Source: Anaerolineales bacterium UBA2395 (GTDB taxonomy: Bacteria > Chloroflexota > Anaerolineae > Anaerolineales > Villigracilaceae). From it: DNA of 64,000 nucleotides. The stretch lies in NCBI GenBank assembly GCA_002343775.1, contig DDSH01000001.1, positions 241,236-305,235 on the forward strand, read 5' to 3'. The translations under genes were made by a program, and so were the position numbers. Below the pieces are notes generated by a model. The model ran no database searches. It had not been told where the DNA came from and worked only from the letters and a program-made list of their open reading frames with translations. Positions 7,470 to 15,794 of this stretch are shown here, in pieces; position 1 is the stretch's first letter; each line of letters starts with the position of its first letter.

Positions 7470-8234
7470 ATGAAACTCATCCGCACCCTGATCCTGCTCG
7501 GCGGCTTGTTCATCCTCGCGCTGGCATTCGGCTTTATCTTCCGCCTGCCGTTTGCACTCGGCATCTGGCCCTGGGAAGATGGGCGTTACTCGTACCTGTT
7601 CGTCGGCTCCATTCTGGCAGCCGTCAGCGCCGCCGCACTCTGGATCGGCTGGTCAGGCGAACTGGGCGCGCTGCCGGCAGGCTCGCTCAACGTCTTCGTC
7701 ATCTCGCTCACCACAGCGGTCTATTTCTTTCACCTCAACGCGCAAGGGCGCGCGGGACTGCTCGCCTTTGCGCTCGCTTCCGTGTTGATGGCGCTCGCCA
7801 GCGCCGCAGCGTTCCTATGGAGCCGCACCCTCCCGCTCACCGCTTCGCCTCCCACCCCGCCGCTGGTGAAGGTCTCGTTCTGGGTCTTCAGCATCGTGCT
7901 GCTGCTCGTCGGCGGGATGATGGTCCTGCGGCTGCCGGTCTTCCCCTGGAACCTGAACCCCGACACGTCCGTGGTCTTCGGCTGCATCTTTCTGGGCGAT
8001 GCCTTCTACTTCCTCTACAGCTTGTACCGCCCGGTCTGGCGGAATGCCCTCGGTCAGCTGCTGAGTTTTCTCGCCTACGACCTCGTGCTCATCTTTCCCT
8101 TTATCGGCTTGATCGGCACCGTGGAGCCGGGGCGTATGCTCAACCTGGTGGTGTATCTCGCGGTGCTGGTTTACAGCGGCGCGCTTGCCGTCTACTACCT
8201 TTTCCTCCACCCGCAGACCCGCTTCGGTTCATAA
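7470..8234 (+). CDS. polytopic membrane protein of unknown function
   Basis: A 254-residue very hydrophobic protein with about eight predicted membrane segments (near 5-27, 44-64, 73-91, 97-118, 132-155, 165-190, 195-215 and 220-245). It has short loops and no recognisable catalytic motif. FRLPFALGIWPWEDGRYSYLF near residue 25 and MVLRLPVFPWNLNPDTSVVFG near 150 resemble each other, suggesting two repeated halves (RLP-F-W-P-W/N then a short loop and another helix). It starts 41 bases after the PPK2 pair with SD AGGAGA and may be cotranscribed. No function is claimed. Confidence 0.7.
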   Translation: MKLIRTLILLGGLFILALAFGFIFRLPFALGIWPWEDGRYSYLFVGSILAAVSAAALWIGWSGELGALPAGSLNVFVISLTTAVYFFHLNAQGRAGLLAFALASVLMALASAAAFLWSRTLPLTASPPTPPLVKVSFWVFSIVLLLVGGMMVLRLPVFPWNLNPDTSVVFGCIFLGDAFYFLYSLYRPVWRNALGQLLSFLAYDLVLIFPFIGLIGTVEPGRMLNLVVYLAVLVYSGALAVYYLFLHPQTRFGS

Positions 8235-8310
8235 CTTCCGCCCGATTCCGCATTGCCCCGCCCGCATAAAAAGCGTATACTGAAAATGGCACATGAAGAA
8301 AGGATGATCT

Positions 8311-8730
8311 ATGACAAAACAGATCGGACTTTGGATTGACCACAAAAGGGCGGTGATCATGACGGTGAGCGAGCGCGGCGAAGCCATGCAAACGATACAG
8401 TCGGGCATCGACCGGCATATCACCCTTCGGGGCGTGAAACGTTCGCGCACGCCATACAGCGCCCAATACCAAAAAGGAGACGATCAACTCGATAAACAAT
8501 TTAATGGCTTGCTCAAGAAATATTACACCCAGGTTGCAACCTGCCTGCGCGGCGCAGATGCCGTGCTGATCTTCGGTCCCGGCGAAGCGAAATCCGAATT
8601 GCAGAAACGCCTCACCAACCAGAAGGCACCGGTGCAGATCGCAGGCGTCGAAGCCGCCGACAAGATGACCGACCGCCAGATCGCGGCAAAGATCAGGCGC
8701 TACTTCCGCGAATCCGCCAAACGTTCATAA
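8311..8730 (+). CDS. small cytoplasmic protein, possibly baeRF-like
   Basis: A 139-residue soluble protein opening MTKQIGLWIDHKRAVIMTV, with a later GADAVLIFGPGEAKSELQKRL (about 85-105). Short proteins with IGLWIDHRKA and a GPGEAK-type loop are often annotated as bacterial relatives of release-factor eRF1 domains (baeRF), associated with translation stress. That link is from memory and not verifiable here. Its alpha/beta pattern and basic C-terminus (IRRYFRESAKRS) are compatible. SD AAAGGATG precedes ATG. A 10-bp hairpin follows the gene. Confidence 0.6.
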   Translation: MTKQIGLWIDHKRAVIMTVSERGEAMQTIQSGIDRHITLRGVKRSRTPYSAQYQKGDDQLDKQFNGLLKKYYTQVATCLRGADAVLIFGPGEAKSELQKRLTNQKAPVQIAGVEAADKMTDRQIAAKIRRYFRESAKRS

Positions 8731-8768
8731 AAGAAGCGAGGGGGCGCAGACCCAAATCGAATAAGCCG

Positions 8769-8799
8769 CTGCGGCAGCGCCATCACCGGGCTGCCGCAG
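8769..8799 (+). terminator. hairpin after the 8311-8730 gene
   Basis: CTGCGGCAGC (8769-8778) pairs perfectly with GCTGCCGCAG (8790-8799) around an 11-base loop. No T-run follows, so it may act as a 3'-end stabiliser or a factor-dependent stop site between this gene and the MFS exporter. Confidence 0.5.
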
Positions 8800-8839
8800 T
8801 GATGTCTCATGGGGGAAGGTTTGATAAAATTGCAGATCC

Positions 8840-10027
8840 TTGAATCCTTCATTCTTTATCATCCTCATCTCCGTCTTCGTAGACATGCTCGGCTACGGCA
8901 TTATGCTGCCGCTGCTGCCGTTCTTTGTGCAAGCTCAGGATGGCGGCGCGGCGATTGCAGGCGGGTTGATGTCCATGTATGCGGCGATCCAGCTCGTCTC
9001 GGGTCCCATCCTCGGCGCACTCTCCGACCGCTACGGGCGCAAGCCCATTTTGCTGCTTTGCCTGCTCGGCACGGGCGCATCGTATCTTTTGCTGGGCTTG
9101 GCAAATTCGCTCGTCGTCGTCTTTCTTGCGGTCTTTCTGGATGGGCTGACCGGCTCGAACCTCACGCTCGCCCATGCCTACGTTGCAGATTCAACCACTG
9201 CCGAAAATCGCGCGAAGGGCATCAATTATTCCCAACTCGCTTTTGGATTGGGGATCATGTCAGGTCCCATCCTCGGCGGACTCCTCAGCGGATACGGACT
9301 CAGCCTCCCGGCGCTCGTCGCTTCTTCCTTCGCCTTTGCCAATGCCGCATTCGGATTCTTTTTCCTCCCCGAATCTTTATCCCCCGAACGGCGCGAGACC
9401 AAGCCGCTTTCCCAGGTTTTCAGTTGGGCGGGGCAATTTACGGGCATCTTCCGCCGGAAGAACATTCAGCGGTTTTTGGTCGTGCTCTTCCTGCTTAACC
9501 TCGCCTTCGCCGGTTTGCAGACGAATTTCCCCTTATTCTCTAACGCCCGCTTCGGCTGGTCTCCTGCGCAGAACAGTTTCTTTTATCTTTATGTCGGCTT
9601 GTGCGGGGTGATCGTGCAGGGAGTTTTGTTCGTCAGGCTGCAAACCCGCTTCGGCGAACATGCGCTTATCCCGGCGGGGCTTGCCTTCATGGGGATCGGC
9701 TTGGCGGGCATGGCGCTCGCTTCCGAGCCCTGGATGCTCTTCCCCGCTGTCGCCATCGTTGCGCTGGGAACGGGCATCAGCATTCCATCGCTGACGGCGC
9801 TGGTTTCTCTGCGAGTCCCTGAACATGAGCAAGGGCGCTTAATGGGTGGCAATCAAACCCTGCTGGCGCTGACGAACATTTTCGGTCCTACCCTTGCGGG
9901 GATTTCATTCGATGTCATCGCCATCTCCGCGCCGTATTGGCTGGGGAGTTTGTTTGCATTGGTCGCTTTGATGGTCGCCATTGTGTCATTGCGAAGGCGC
10001 GAAACATCTAAAGCGATCTCTTCATAA
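8840..10027 (+). CDS. MFS drug exporter, TetA-like
   Basis: A 395-residue, 12-helix major facilitator transporter, probably a drug/H+ antiporter. Motif A is GALSDRYGRKPILL between helices 2 and 3. The antiporter motif C region appears as LGIMSGPILGGLL in helix 5. Helix 1 resembles that of TetA (SVFVDMLGYGIMLPLLPFF). A TTG start at 8840 is the only start that gives a full helix 1, because an in-frame stop lies at 8825. The putative -10 TAAAAT (8825-8830) lies so close that the mRNA would have almost no leader. The last 14 codons lie inside a palindromic repeat (9984-10063). Substrate unknown; resistance to a particular drug should not be assumed. Confidence 0.88.
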   Translation: MNPSFFIILISVFVDMLGYGIMLPLLPFFVQAQDGGAAIAGGLMSMYAAIQLVSGPILGALSDRYGRKPILLLCLLGTGASYLLLGLANSLVVVFLAVFLDGLTGSNLTLAHAYVADSTTAENRAKGINYSQLAFGLGIMSGPILGGLLSGYGLSLPALVASSFAFANAAFGFFFLPESLSPERRETKPLSQVFSWAGQFTGIFRRKNIQRFLVVLFLLNLAFAGLQTNFPLFSNARFGWSPAQNSFFYLYVGLCGVIVQGVLFVRLQTRFGEHALIPAGLAFMGIGLAGMALASEPWMLFPAVAIVALGTGISIPSLTALVSLRVPEHEQGRLMGGNQTLLALTNIFGPTLAGISFDVIAISAPYWLGSLFALVALMVAIVSLRRRETSKAISS

Positions 10028-10063
10028 CGATGAAGATTGCTTCGCCTTCGGCTCGCCATGACA
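9984..10063. repeat. imperfect palindromic repeat between convergent genes
   Basis: TGTCATTGCGA (9984-9994) pairs with TCGCCATGACA (10053-10063), with further internal pairing (GAAGGCGCGAA with TTCGCCTTCG). The element covers the whole MFS/glycosyltransferase intergenic gap and the last 44 bases of the MFS gene. It shares GTCATTGC with the hairpin at 18773-18808, so both probably belong to one REP-like family. It may serve as a two-way terminator. Confidence 0.6.
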
Positions 10064-11320
10064 TTAAAGAATGGTTTGGATCACTTTCACTGCGTTTTCC
10101 ACCCCATTCTCTTTGCTTAATGCCTCGCGGATCGTTTTTGCTTTCACATTCATCACTTTGTTATTCAAGGTTTCCACAATTGCCTGTGCCAAATTCTGCG
10201 CGTTGAGTTCCCTCTGCGGAATGGAAAAACCCACGCCTAATTTTTGAATCCGTTCGCCCCAGAAGAATTGGTCAATGGCGAGGGGCAGGGTGATGGTGGG
10301 AATGCCTGCATGAAGGCTTGCCGACGTGGTCCCTGCTCCGCCGTGATGGATGGCGACTCTCACGCGCTTGTACAGCCATTCATGCGGGATGTATTCGATG
10401 GGGAGGATATGTTTGGATTTGATCTCGCTGTGATATTTGAAAGGGAGTGTCAACACGGCTTGGGCATTGGCGAGATGCAAGGCTTCTTCGAGCATGGGCA
10501 GGTATCCCTGTGTGCCGGGGCTGCCGAATCCGATGGCGATGGGATTCTTTGCCGAGTCAATAAATCGTTGCACAATATCAAACTCGTCAACCCGCTCTTT
10601 CGTTCTTTCTTTCAATAACCAGTAGCCCGTGATCCGTTGCTTTGAGTTCCAGTCTTTTGGGCGGGAGACGATGATTTCACTGAAGGCGTTGAGGATGAGG
10701 GGTTGGGCGGAGTCCGCTTGCAGCGAAGGATCAAGCCAATGGGCGGGACCCAGCCCAAAGTCCGCGTGACGCGCGTGGTTGATCTCGGAGCGCCACGAAA
10801 GCCAGGTGGCTTGAGTCGCGATCCAATGCGAGAGCCGGTTTCCAATTCCCAAAGAAAAACGAAACGGCAAAAGCGCGGACGGAAATGCGCGGGTGGGCGC
10901 CAGCGGTTGCAGCAAGGCGCGGACTGCGGGAATGCCCAGTCCTTCGGCGATGTGCGCGCCCCAGATGGTGGGCAAGCCGTGAATGAGCAGGTCGGAGCCG
11001 CGACAGGCTTGGGCGGCGGTATGCAGCATGTGACGATACAGCGGGCGGGCTTGGCGTAGAAAGTTCTGTGTGGCGCGAAACGAACGGATGGGGTTGGTGC
11101 CAATGGTGAACGGCGTGGAATCGCCCTGTTCGATCATCAGGTCGGTGGGGTTGCCATCAAATGGGGCGAACGGGACGTGATGGCTTTGAACGAGATCCGC
11201 AAACCCGCGCGGCGCGGCAACGCGGACCTTGCAGCCTGCTTCTGCCAAACCTTTGCCAAGCGCGATGTAAGGGAGAACATCGCCACGGGTGCCGCTGGTT
11301 AATAATGTAATTATTTTCAT
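10064..11320 (-). CDS. family 1 glycosyltransferase (UDP-glycosyltransferase/MGT type)
   Basis: A 418-residue GT-B glycosyltransferase. The N-terminus MKIITLLTSGTRGDVLPYIA is the acceptor-domain start of sterol/macrolide-type glucosyltransferases. The C-terminal domain carries the donor-binding motif HHGGAGTTSASLHAGIPTI and the DQFFWGERI segment. It probably glycosylates a small lipophilic acceptor (sterol, hopanoid, carotenoid or polyketide) using an NDP-sugar. I chose the ATG at 11320 over 11341 because GT-B proteins begin right at this beta strand. A methyltransferase gene lies 53 bases upstream on the same strand, so the pair may decorate one molecule. The gene ends against the palindromic repeat. 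Confidence 0.85.
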   Translation of the reverse strand: MKIITLLTSGTRGDVLPYIALGKGLAEAGCKVRVAAPRGFADLVQSHHVPFAPFDGNPTDLMIEQGDSTPFTIGTNPIRSFRATQNFLRQARPLYRHMLHTAAQACRGSDLLIHGLPTIWGAHIAEGLGIPAVRALLQPLAPTRAFPSALLPFRFSLGIGNRLSHWIATQATWLSWRSEINHARHADFGLGPAHWLDPSLQADSAQPLILNAFSEIIVSRPKDWNSKQRITGYWLLKERTKERVDEFDIVQRFIDSAKNPIAIGFGSPGTQGYLPMLEEALHLANAQAVLTLPFKYHSEIKSKHILPIEYIPHEWLYKRVRVAIHHGGAGTTSASLHAGIPTITLPLAIDQFFWGERIQKLGVGFSIPQRELNAQNLAQAIVETLNNKVMNVKAKTIREALSKENGVENAVKVIQTIL

Positions 11321-11373
11321 GAGATGGGGGCGATGGACCATTGACCATACTTATCCATGTCTATGGTCTGCGG

Positions 11374-12225
11374 TCAATCGTCTATCTTCTCGAATACCAT
11401 CATCCGATATTCAACCACCTTCATATACAAACATTGTTGCAACGCCATACTCCCCAGCATGGATGGAACAATGGTGTGGTTGAACGGCAGTTTTTCACCG
11501 AGGAAGAGCAAGGTGTTGGCGAGAAAATCGGGAAGGTTGCGCAAACGCAGATAAGGGGTGAGTTCGTCGTTCTTGATGAGGTTGAGATGATGGGCGTTCG
11601 CAGATTGTTCGGTTTGTTCGACAGTGCGCACACCGGGGACGTACCAGCCTTCGATGTAGGCGTCGAACCATTTCTGTTCGCTGCGGTTGAACGGATGCGC
11701 CGCTTTGAAATCATCCACAAGAATGAGTTTGCCGCCTTTGCGAAGGAGGCGGCTCGCTTCTTTGAAATATTTTTCAGGCTCAACAGCGTGGCAGGCAGCC
11801 TCAACGGAATAGACCGCATCACGCGAGCCGCCTGGCAGGGGCACGGAGGTGAAATCCCCTTCGGCAACATGGATCTGGTCCTGCAAGCCAAGTTGTCTGG
11901 CAGATTCACTTGCAAGCCGCGCCTGCACGGGGCTGAGGGTAAGCCCGAATGCGGGGGCAGGCTGGTGCAAACGCGGGTGGATGTAGAACAGACTCGCGCC
12001 CACGCCGCAACCGAGGTCTGCAATGCGGGCGTTCGTTTGTGCGACAGATTCGATCTCCGCTTGGATGAGCGCATTGGAGGTGTTGAGCGCGTCTTCGAGA
12101 GAGCGGGTGTCGGACATCCACAACGAGCGGTGGATGTTTTGGGCTTGGTTGTGTCCGCTGAATTTAAGGAAGAGGTTGGTGTTCTCGTCGTAATAGGTGC
12201 GGACGGAGTCCGTGGTGATGGGCAT
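11374..12225 (-). CDS. SAM-dependent class I methyltransferase
   Basis: A 283-residue methyltransferase with motif I IADLGCGVGASLFYI (about 65-80). The acidic loop is around HVAEGDFTSVPLPGG, and AVYSVEAACHAVEPEKYFKEASRLLRKGGKLILVDDF forms motifs III-post I. This layout fits O- or C-methyltransferases of lipids and secondary metabolites (sterol/tocopherol type). The start at 12225 is preferred over upstream 12270 because the -10 TATAAT lies 6 bases before it, implying a leaderless mRNA. The glycosyltransferase follows 53 bases downstream, suggesting methylation then glycosylation of the same compound. Substrate unknown. Confidence 0.82.
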   Translation of the reverse strand: MPITTDSVRTYYDENTNLFLKFSGHNQAQNIHRSLWMSDTRSLEDALNTSNALIQAEIESVAQTNARIADLGCGVGASLFYIHPRLHQPAPAFGLTLSPVQARLASESARQLGLQDQIHVAEGDFTSVPLPGGSRDAVYSVEAACHAVEPEKYFKEASRLLRKGGKLILVDDFKAAHPFNRSEQKWFDAYIEGWYVPGVRTVEQTEQSANAHHLNLIKNDELTPYLRLRNLPDFLANTLLFLGEKLPFNHTIVPSMLGSMALQQCLYMKVVEYRMMVFEKIDD

Positions 12226-12231
12226 GGCGGG

Positions 12232-12258
12232 ATTATAGCGCAGTTGCTTGGGTATAAT
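12232..12258. promoter_or_regulatory. back-to-back -10 elements of divergent methyltransferase and R2lox genes
   Basis: A minus-strand TATAAT (plus ATTATA, 12232-12237) faces left, 6 bases before the methyltransferase ATG. A plus-strand TATAAT (12253-12258) faces right, 43 bases before the R2lox ATG. The two cannot be occupied freely at once. Clear -35 boxes were not found. Confidence 0.5.
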
Positions 12259-12301
12259 TCTGCAGGACAAGTTTGCAGGCTTGCCTTAAAAGGAGACCCC
12301 C

Positions 12302-13192
12302 ATGCCCCACACATCGTTTGCCACCACCACCCGTGGATTGAACCGCGACCTGCCGCCGATGCGTTTGTATGAAAAAGCCAAGAAACTTGGCATTTGGAAT
12401 CCATCGGAGATTGATTTCACGAAAGATAAGCAGGACTGGGCAGGCTTCACCGACGAAGAGAAAGACCTGTGCCTGTTGCTGCTCTCCATGTTTGTGGCGG
12501 GCGAGGAGGCAGTCACGCTCGACCTGCTTCCGCTCATTCAAGCCATCGCAGAAGAGGGGCGCATCGAGGAGGAAATGTATCTGACGACATTCCTCTTTGA
12601 GGAAGCCAAACACACCGATTTCTTCCGCCGCTTTATGGATGAGGTTGCTGATGCAGGCATGAACCTTTCTCGTTTTCACGGGGATAACTACCGTCAACTT
12701 TTCTACGAATCCCTGCCGGATGCGCTCCACGCGCTTCGCTCCGACCCGACACCTGCCAGCCAGATACGGGCTTCGGTCACCTATAACATGATCGTCGAAG
12801 GCGTACTGGCGGAAACCGGCTATCAAGCCTTCTTCACCATGTTGGAACGCAACGACCTTTGTCCCGGGTTGCGCAAAGGGATCGGGCTTCTAAAGCAGGA
12901 TGAATCCCGGCACATTGCCTACGGCGTGTACCTGCTCTCGCGCCTGATGGCGGAACACCCCGATGAATGGGATAACCTGCAACTGCAGATGAACACCTTG
13001 TTACCTTCTGCCATCGGTGTGATCGGAGATGCCTTCGCGCGCTACGAAGTGGTACCGTTCGGTTTGAAGGAAGAGGATTTCATCAACTACGCCATGGGAC
13101 AGTTCAGCAAACGCTTCGAACGGTTGGAAAAAGCGCGCGGCGCAAGCCTGGACGAGATCAACAAAGTGGCAAGAGAGACCGAGGAAGCCTGA
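12302..13192 (+). CDS. R2-like ligand-binding oxidase (R2lox)
   Basis: A 296-residue ferritin-like protein related to ribonucleotide reductase subunit R2. Six metal ligands fit the R2lox pattern: E68, E101, H104, E166, E201, H204. Residues V71 and Y161 are at the places that form the Tyr-Val ether cross-link in characterised R2lox proteins. In the motifs these are AGEEAVTLD, FLFEEAKH, SVTYNMIVEGVLAE and KQDESRH. R2lox assembles a Mn/Fe centre, binds a fatty-acid-like ligand and is thought to oxidise a lipid; its substrate is unknown. No nrdA is nearby, which argues against a reductase subunit. SD AAGGAGA is strong. A NUDIX hydrolase starts 3 bases after its stop, so the two are cotranscribed. 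Confidence 0.9.
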   Translation: MPHTSFATTTRGLNRDLPPMRLYEKAKKLGIWNPSEIDFTKDKQDWAGFTDEEKDLCLLLLSMFVAGEEAVTLDLLPLIQAIAEEGRIEEEMYLTTFLFEEAKHTDFFRRFMDEVADAGMNLSRFHGDNYRQLFYESLPDALHALRSDPTPASQIRASVTYNMIVEGVLAETGYQAFFTMLERNDLCPGLRKGIGLLKQDESRHIAYGVYLLSRLMAEHPDEWDNLQLQMNTLLPSAIGVIGDAFARYEVVPFGLKEEDFINYAMGQFSKRFERLEKARGASLDEINKVARETEEA

Positions 13193-13195
13193 CCC

Positions 13196-13732
13196 ATGTC
13201 GCTCACACCGTGGAGGATCCTCAGTTCGCGGCACATTTATCCGCAGTTCCGCATGGATACCGTGGAAGTCGCCAATGGCAGTACCTTCGAGCCGTTCGTC
13301 TTCGAATTTCGGAATTGGGCGAATGTGGTGGCGTTGACAAAAACCAACGAAGTGGTGCTGGTCAGGCAATATCGTCACGGCGTGCGGGAAGCCCTGCTCG
13401 AACTTCCCGGCGGCGTCATCGATGATGGCGAGAGTCCGTTGGAGGGGGCACGGCGCGAGTTGATGGAAGAGACAGGCTATTCTGTTGGGAACATCGTGGA
13501 GGTGGGGCGTATTTACCCGAACCCGGCGATTCAAGAGAATACGCTTTTCTGCTATCTCGCCTCCGGTGTCGAGCCGACCGGCTCACAACATTTTGACGAG
13601 ACCGAGGAGATCGAAGTCCATCTTGTGCCGCTGGATGAAGTGATCGAGATGGCGCGGCGTGGAGAGTTCCGTCACGCCCTGCATGTGGCGGTTTTGTTTC
13701 AGGCGCTGGCGCATTTGGGTCGGGTCAAGTAG
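13196..13732 (+). CDS. NUDIX hydrolase, ADP-ribose pyrophosphatase-like
   Basis: A 178-residue NUDIX enzyme. The box GGVIDDGESPLEGARRELMEETGY gives G-x5-E-x7-RELMEE with all metal-binding glutamates. LPGG just before it, and the pattern of N-terminal strands (VALTKTNEVVLVRQYRHGV), match ADP-ribose/NDP-sugar pyrophosphatases. Expected reaction: a nucleoside diphosphate-X to NMP plus phospho-X. It begins 3 bases after the R2lox stop and is probably translated from the same mRNA; the functional link is not obvious. Confidence 0.88.
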   Translation: MSLTPWRILSSRHIYPQFRMDTVEVANGSTFEPFVFEFRNWANVVALTKTNEVVLVRQYRHGVREALLELPGGVIDDGESPLEGARRELMEETGYSVGNIVEVGRIYPNPAIQENTLFCYLASGVEPTGSQHFDETEEIEVHLVPLDEVIEMARRGEFRHALHVAVLFQALAHLGRVK

Positions 13733-14016
13733 GTGGATTCGGTTTGGGCGAAGGTCATTGCTTGAAGCGCTGAAGAAATCTCAAAGTCCGGTATGAGGCG
13801 GGACTTTTGTCCCCTGAAAAACTGTTGTGCAATTCCATCAACGGGCGTAAAATGGGCGCGGTTTAGAATCATGTATACGACTGACGAAAGCGATCTAGGT
13901 TCTTCTGATAACAATCCGCCGAGTATGGGCGGATGGCACGTGTTGATTTTGTTAATTACCGTCACGTAGGTGCGCGGCGCGCCCCAGCGTGACTGACTTC
14001 ACGCAAGGAGGCTGCC

Positions 14017-14943
14017 ATGTTGAGCATCTACAAAACCACCGAGAACGGGCTGGAAACGCTCGATACGATCGCGAACGGCGCATGGGTTAATGTAGTGGGA
14101 CCAACGCCAGACGAGATCGAAAAATTGGTCAACTGGGGGATGGATATGGACTATATCAATTACTCGCTTGACCAGGATGAAATGCCGCGCATGGAACGCG
14201 ATGAAGATTACACCTTCATCCTGCTGCGCATTCCCATGCACCAGCCCGATAGCGACATCCCCTACAACACCGTTCCGCTTGGCATCATGATCCTTGGCAA
14301 CAAGATCATCACCGTCTGCCGCTACGACAGCGACATCTTCAAATCGCTTGCCAATGGAAAGTACAAGCAACTGAAAACCGGCAAACGCTACCGCCTCTCC
14401 CTGTACATCTTCCTCGAAACGGCGGCGCGTTACCTCAACCTGCTGCGCGAGATCAACCGTGTCACCGAGCTGGTGGAAGACCGGCTGCAAAAATCCACGC
14501 AGAATCGCGAGCTGCTCGAACTGCTCAAATATCAGAAAAGCCTCACGTATTTCGCCACCGCCCTGCGCGCCAACGAAGTGATGATGGAGCGCGTACAAAA
14601 GACACAGCTGTTCAATTATTATGAAGAAGACCAGGACCTGCTCGAAGATGTGCTCACCGAAAACCAGCAAGCCATCCAAATGACCAGCATCAACACCGAA
14701 ATCCTTTCGAGCATGATGGGCGCGTTCGCTTCGGTCATTTCCAACAATCTTAACGGCGTGATGAAGGCGCTCGCGGCGCTGACGATCATCTTCAATGTGC
14801 CCACCATCGTTGCCTCGTTCTACGGCATGAACGTGTACCTGCCCGGCGAAAGCCATCCGCTGGCATATGTTGGGGTGATCGGTTTGGCACTGGCGCTCAC
14901 AGCCACAGCCACCGTTTTCTTCTACAAAAGGAACTGGTTCTAA
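14017..14943 (+). CDS. CorA-family Mg2+/divalent cation transporter
   Basis: A 308-residue CorA channel protein. A large cytoplasmic N-terminal domain with long helices (to about 245) precedes two C-terminal membrane helices. The selectivity signature YGMN sits at 269-272, between helix 1 and the periplasmic loop VYLPGESHP. A basic tail (FYKRNWF) ends the protein. CorA pentamers admit Mg2+ and sometimes Co2+ or Ni2+. SD AAGGAGG is strong. The upstream 284-base gap (13733-14016) holds a small hairpin pair (GTCACG 13961-13966 with CGTGAC 13988-13993) but nothing resembling an Mg riboswitch. The stop overlaps the start of the next gene by one base. Confidence 0.92.
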   Translation: MLSIYKTTENGLETLDTIANGAWVNVVGPTPDEIEKLVNWGMDMDYINYSLDQDEMPRMERDEDYTFILLRIPMHQPDSDIPYNTVPLGIMILGNKIITVCRYDSDIFKSLANGKYKQLKTGKRYRLSLYIFLETAARYLNLLREINRVTELVEDRLQKSTQNRELLELLKYQKSLTYFATALRANEVMMERVQKTQLFNYYEEDQDLLEDVLTENQQAIQMTSINTEILSSMMGAFASVISNNLNGVMKALAALTIIFNVPTIVASFYGMNVYLPGESHPLAYVGVIGLALALTATATVFFYKRNWF

Positions 14944-15794
14944 TGAATGCCGAACTTGTATTCGATGCCAGAACCGAGCTGGGCGAGGGTCCGGTGTGGG
15001 ATGAAAAGACCCAAACACTCTACTGGCTGGATATCCTCGGCAAAAAGATCTACGCGGGAACGGAACTGCTTGCACAACTGGATGACTTCATTGGCTGTTT
15101 CGCTCTGTGCGGAAATGGTCATTTCCTCCTTGGCAAGCGCCTCTCCTTCGTGGACTTTGAGCCGGGTTCCAACCATCAGACCGTGCTCGCCTCTGTGAGC
15201 GGACTTGAGAACAACCGCATCAACGACGGCAAGTGTGACCCTGCCGGTCGTTTCATTGCCGGGACGATGGACATGAACGAAAAGGAACCAAGCGGCTTTG
15301 TTTATTCGTTCGATGGGGAACAAGTCACCCAATTGCTCGGCGGCATCCGCATCTCGAACGGACTGACATGGAGCGCCGATCATACAACCTTCTACTATAT
15401 TGATACGCCCACGCGGGAAGTCAAAACATTTGACTACGATTTGAAGACCGGGCAGATTGCAAATCCGCGTGTTGCCATTAACGTCCCAGAACCCCTTGGC
15501 TGGCCCGACGGCATGACCTCCGACACCGAAGGCAATTTGTGGATTGCCATGTGGGGCGGCGCACAGGTCACGCGTTGGGATCCGCGTACCGGTCAATTGC
15601 TGGAGAAAATTTCTGTTCCCGCGCTACAGACCTCTTCTTGTGTGTTCGGCGGGAAGAATATGAATGAACTTTATGTCACGTCTGCACGGAAAGGCTTGAG
15701 CGAAGCGGATTTGGCAAAATACCCGCTCTCGGGCGGGCTGTTCAAAGTGGTCACCCGTGCCGAAGGGCTGCCGATGTTTGCATTCAAACCCTGA
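14943..15794 (+). CDS. SMP-30/gluconolactonase-family lactonase
   Basis: A 283-residue six-bladed propeller hydrolase. The metal and catalytic motifs are LGEGPVWDEKTQTLYWLDI (metal Glu about residue 15), NRINDGKCDPAGRFIAGTMD, ISNGLTWSADHTTFYYIDT and GWPDGMTSDTEGNLWIAMWGG (general base Asp). It probably opens a sugar lactone or similar ester in the cytoplasm. The ATG overlaps the corA stop (TAATG) and its own stop overlaps the next start (TGATG), so corA, this gene and the kinase-like gene form a coupled operon. Substrate not inferable. Confidence 0.88.
   Translation: MNAELVFDARTELGEGPVWDEKTQTLYWLDILGKKIYAGTELLAQLDDFIGCFALCGNGHFLLGKRLSFVDFEPGSNHQTVLASVSGLENNRINDGKCDPAGRFIAGTMDMNEKEPSGFVYSFDGEQVTQLLGGIRISNGLTWSADHTTFYYIDTPTREVKTFDYDLKTGQIANPRVAINVPEPLGWPDGMTSDTEGNLWIAMWGGAQVTRWDPRTGQLLEKISVPALQTSSCVFGGKNMNELYVTSARKGLSEADLAKYPLSGGLFKVVTRAEGLPMFAFKP

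Noticed and set aside
8809..9498. 229-codon plus-strand frame overlapping the MFS gene
   Set aside because: The product is Arg/His-rich with no helices; the true MFS frame starts at 8840 and explains the sequence.
12302..13192. Ribonucleotide reductase small subunit (NrdB)
   Set aside because: The ligand pattern and Val/Tyr pair fit R2lox, and no large subunit gene lies nearby.
13733..14016. Mg2+ riboswitch (M-box) upstream of corA
   Set aside because: Only small hairpins are visible; none of the M-box conserved stretches were found.
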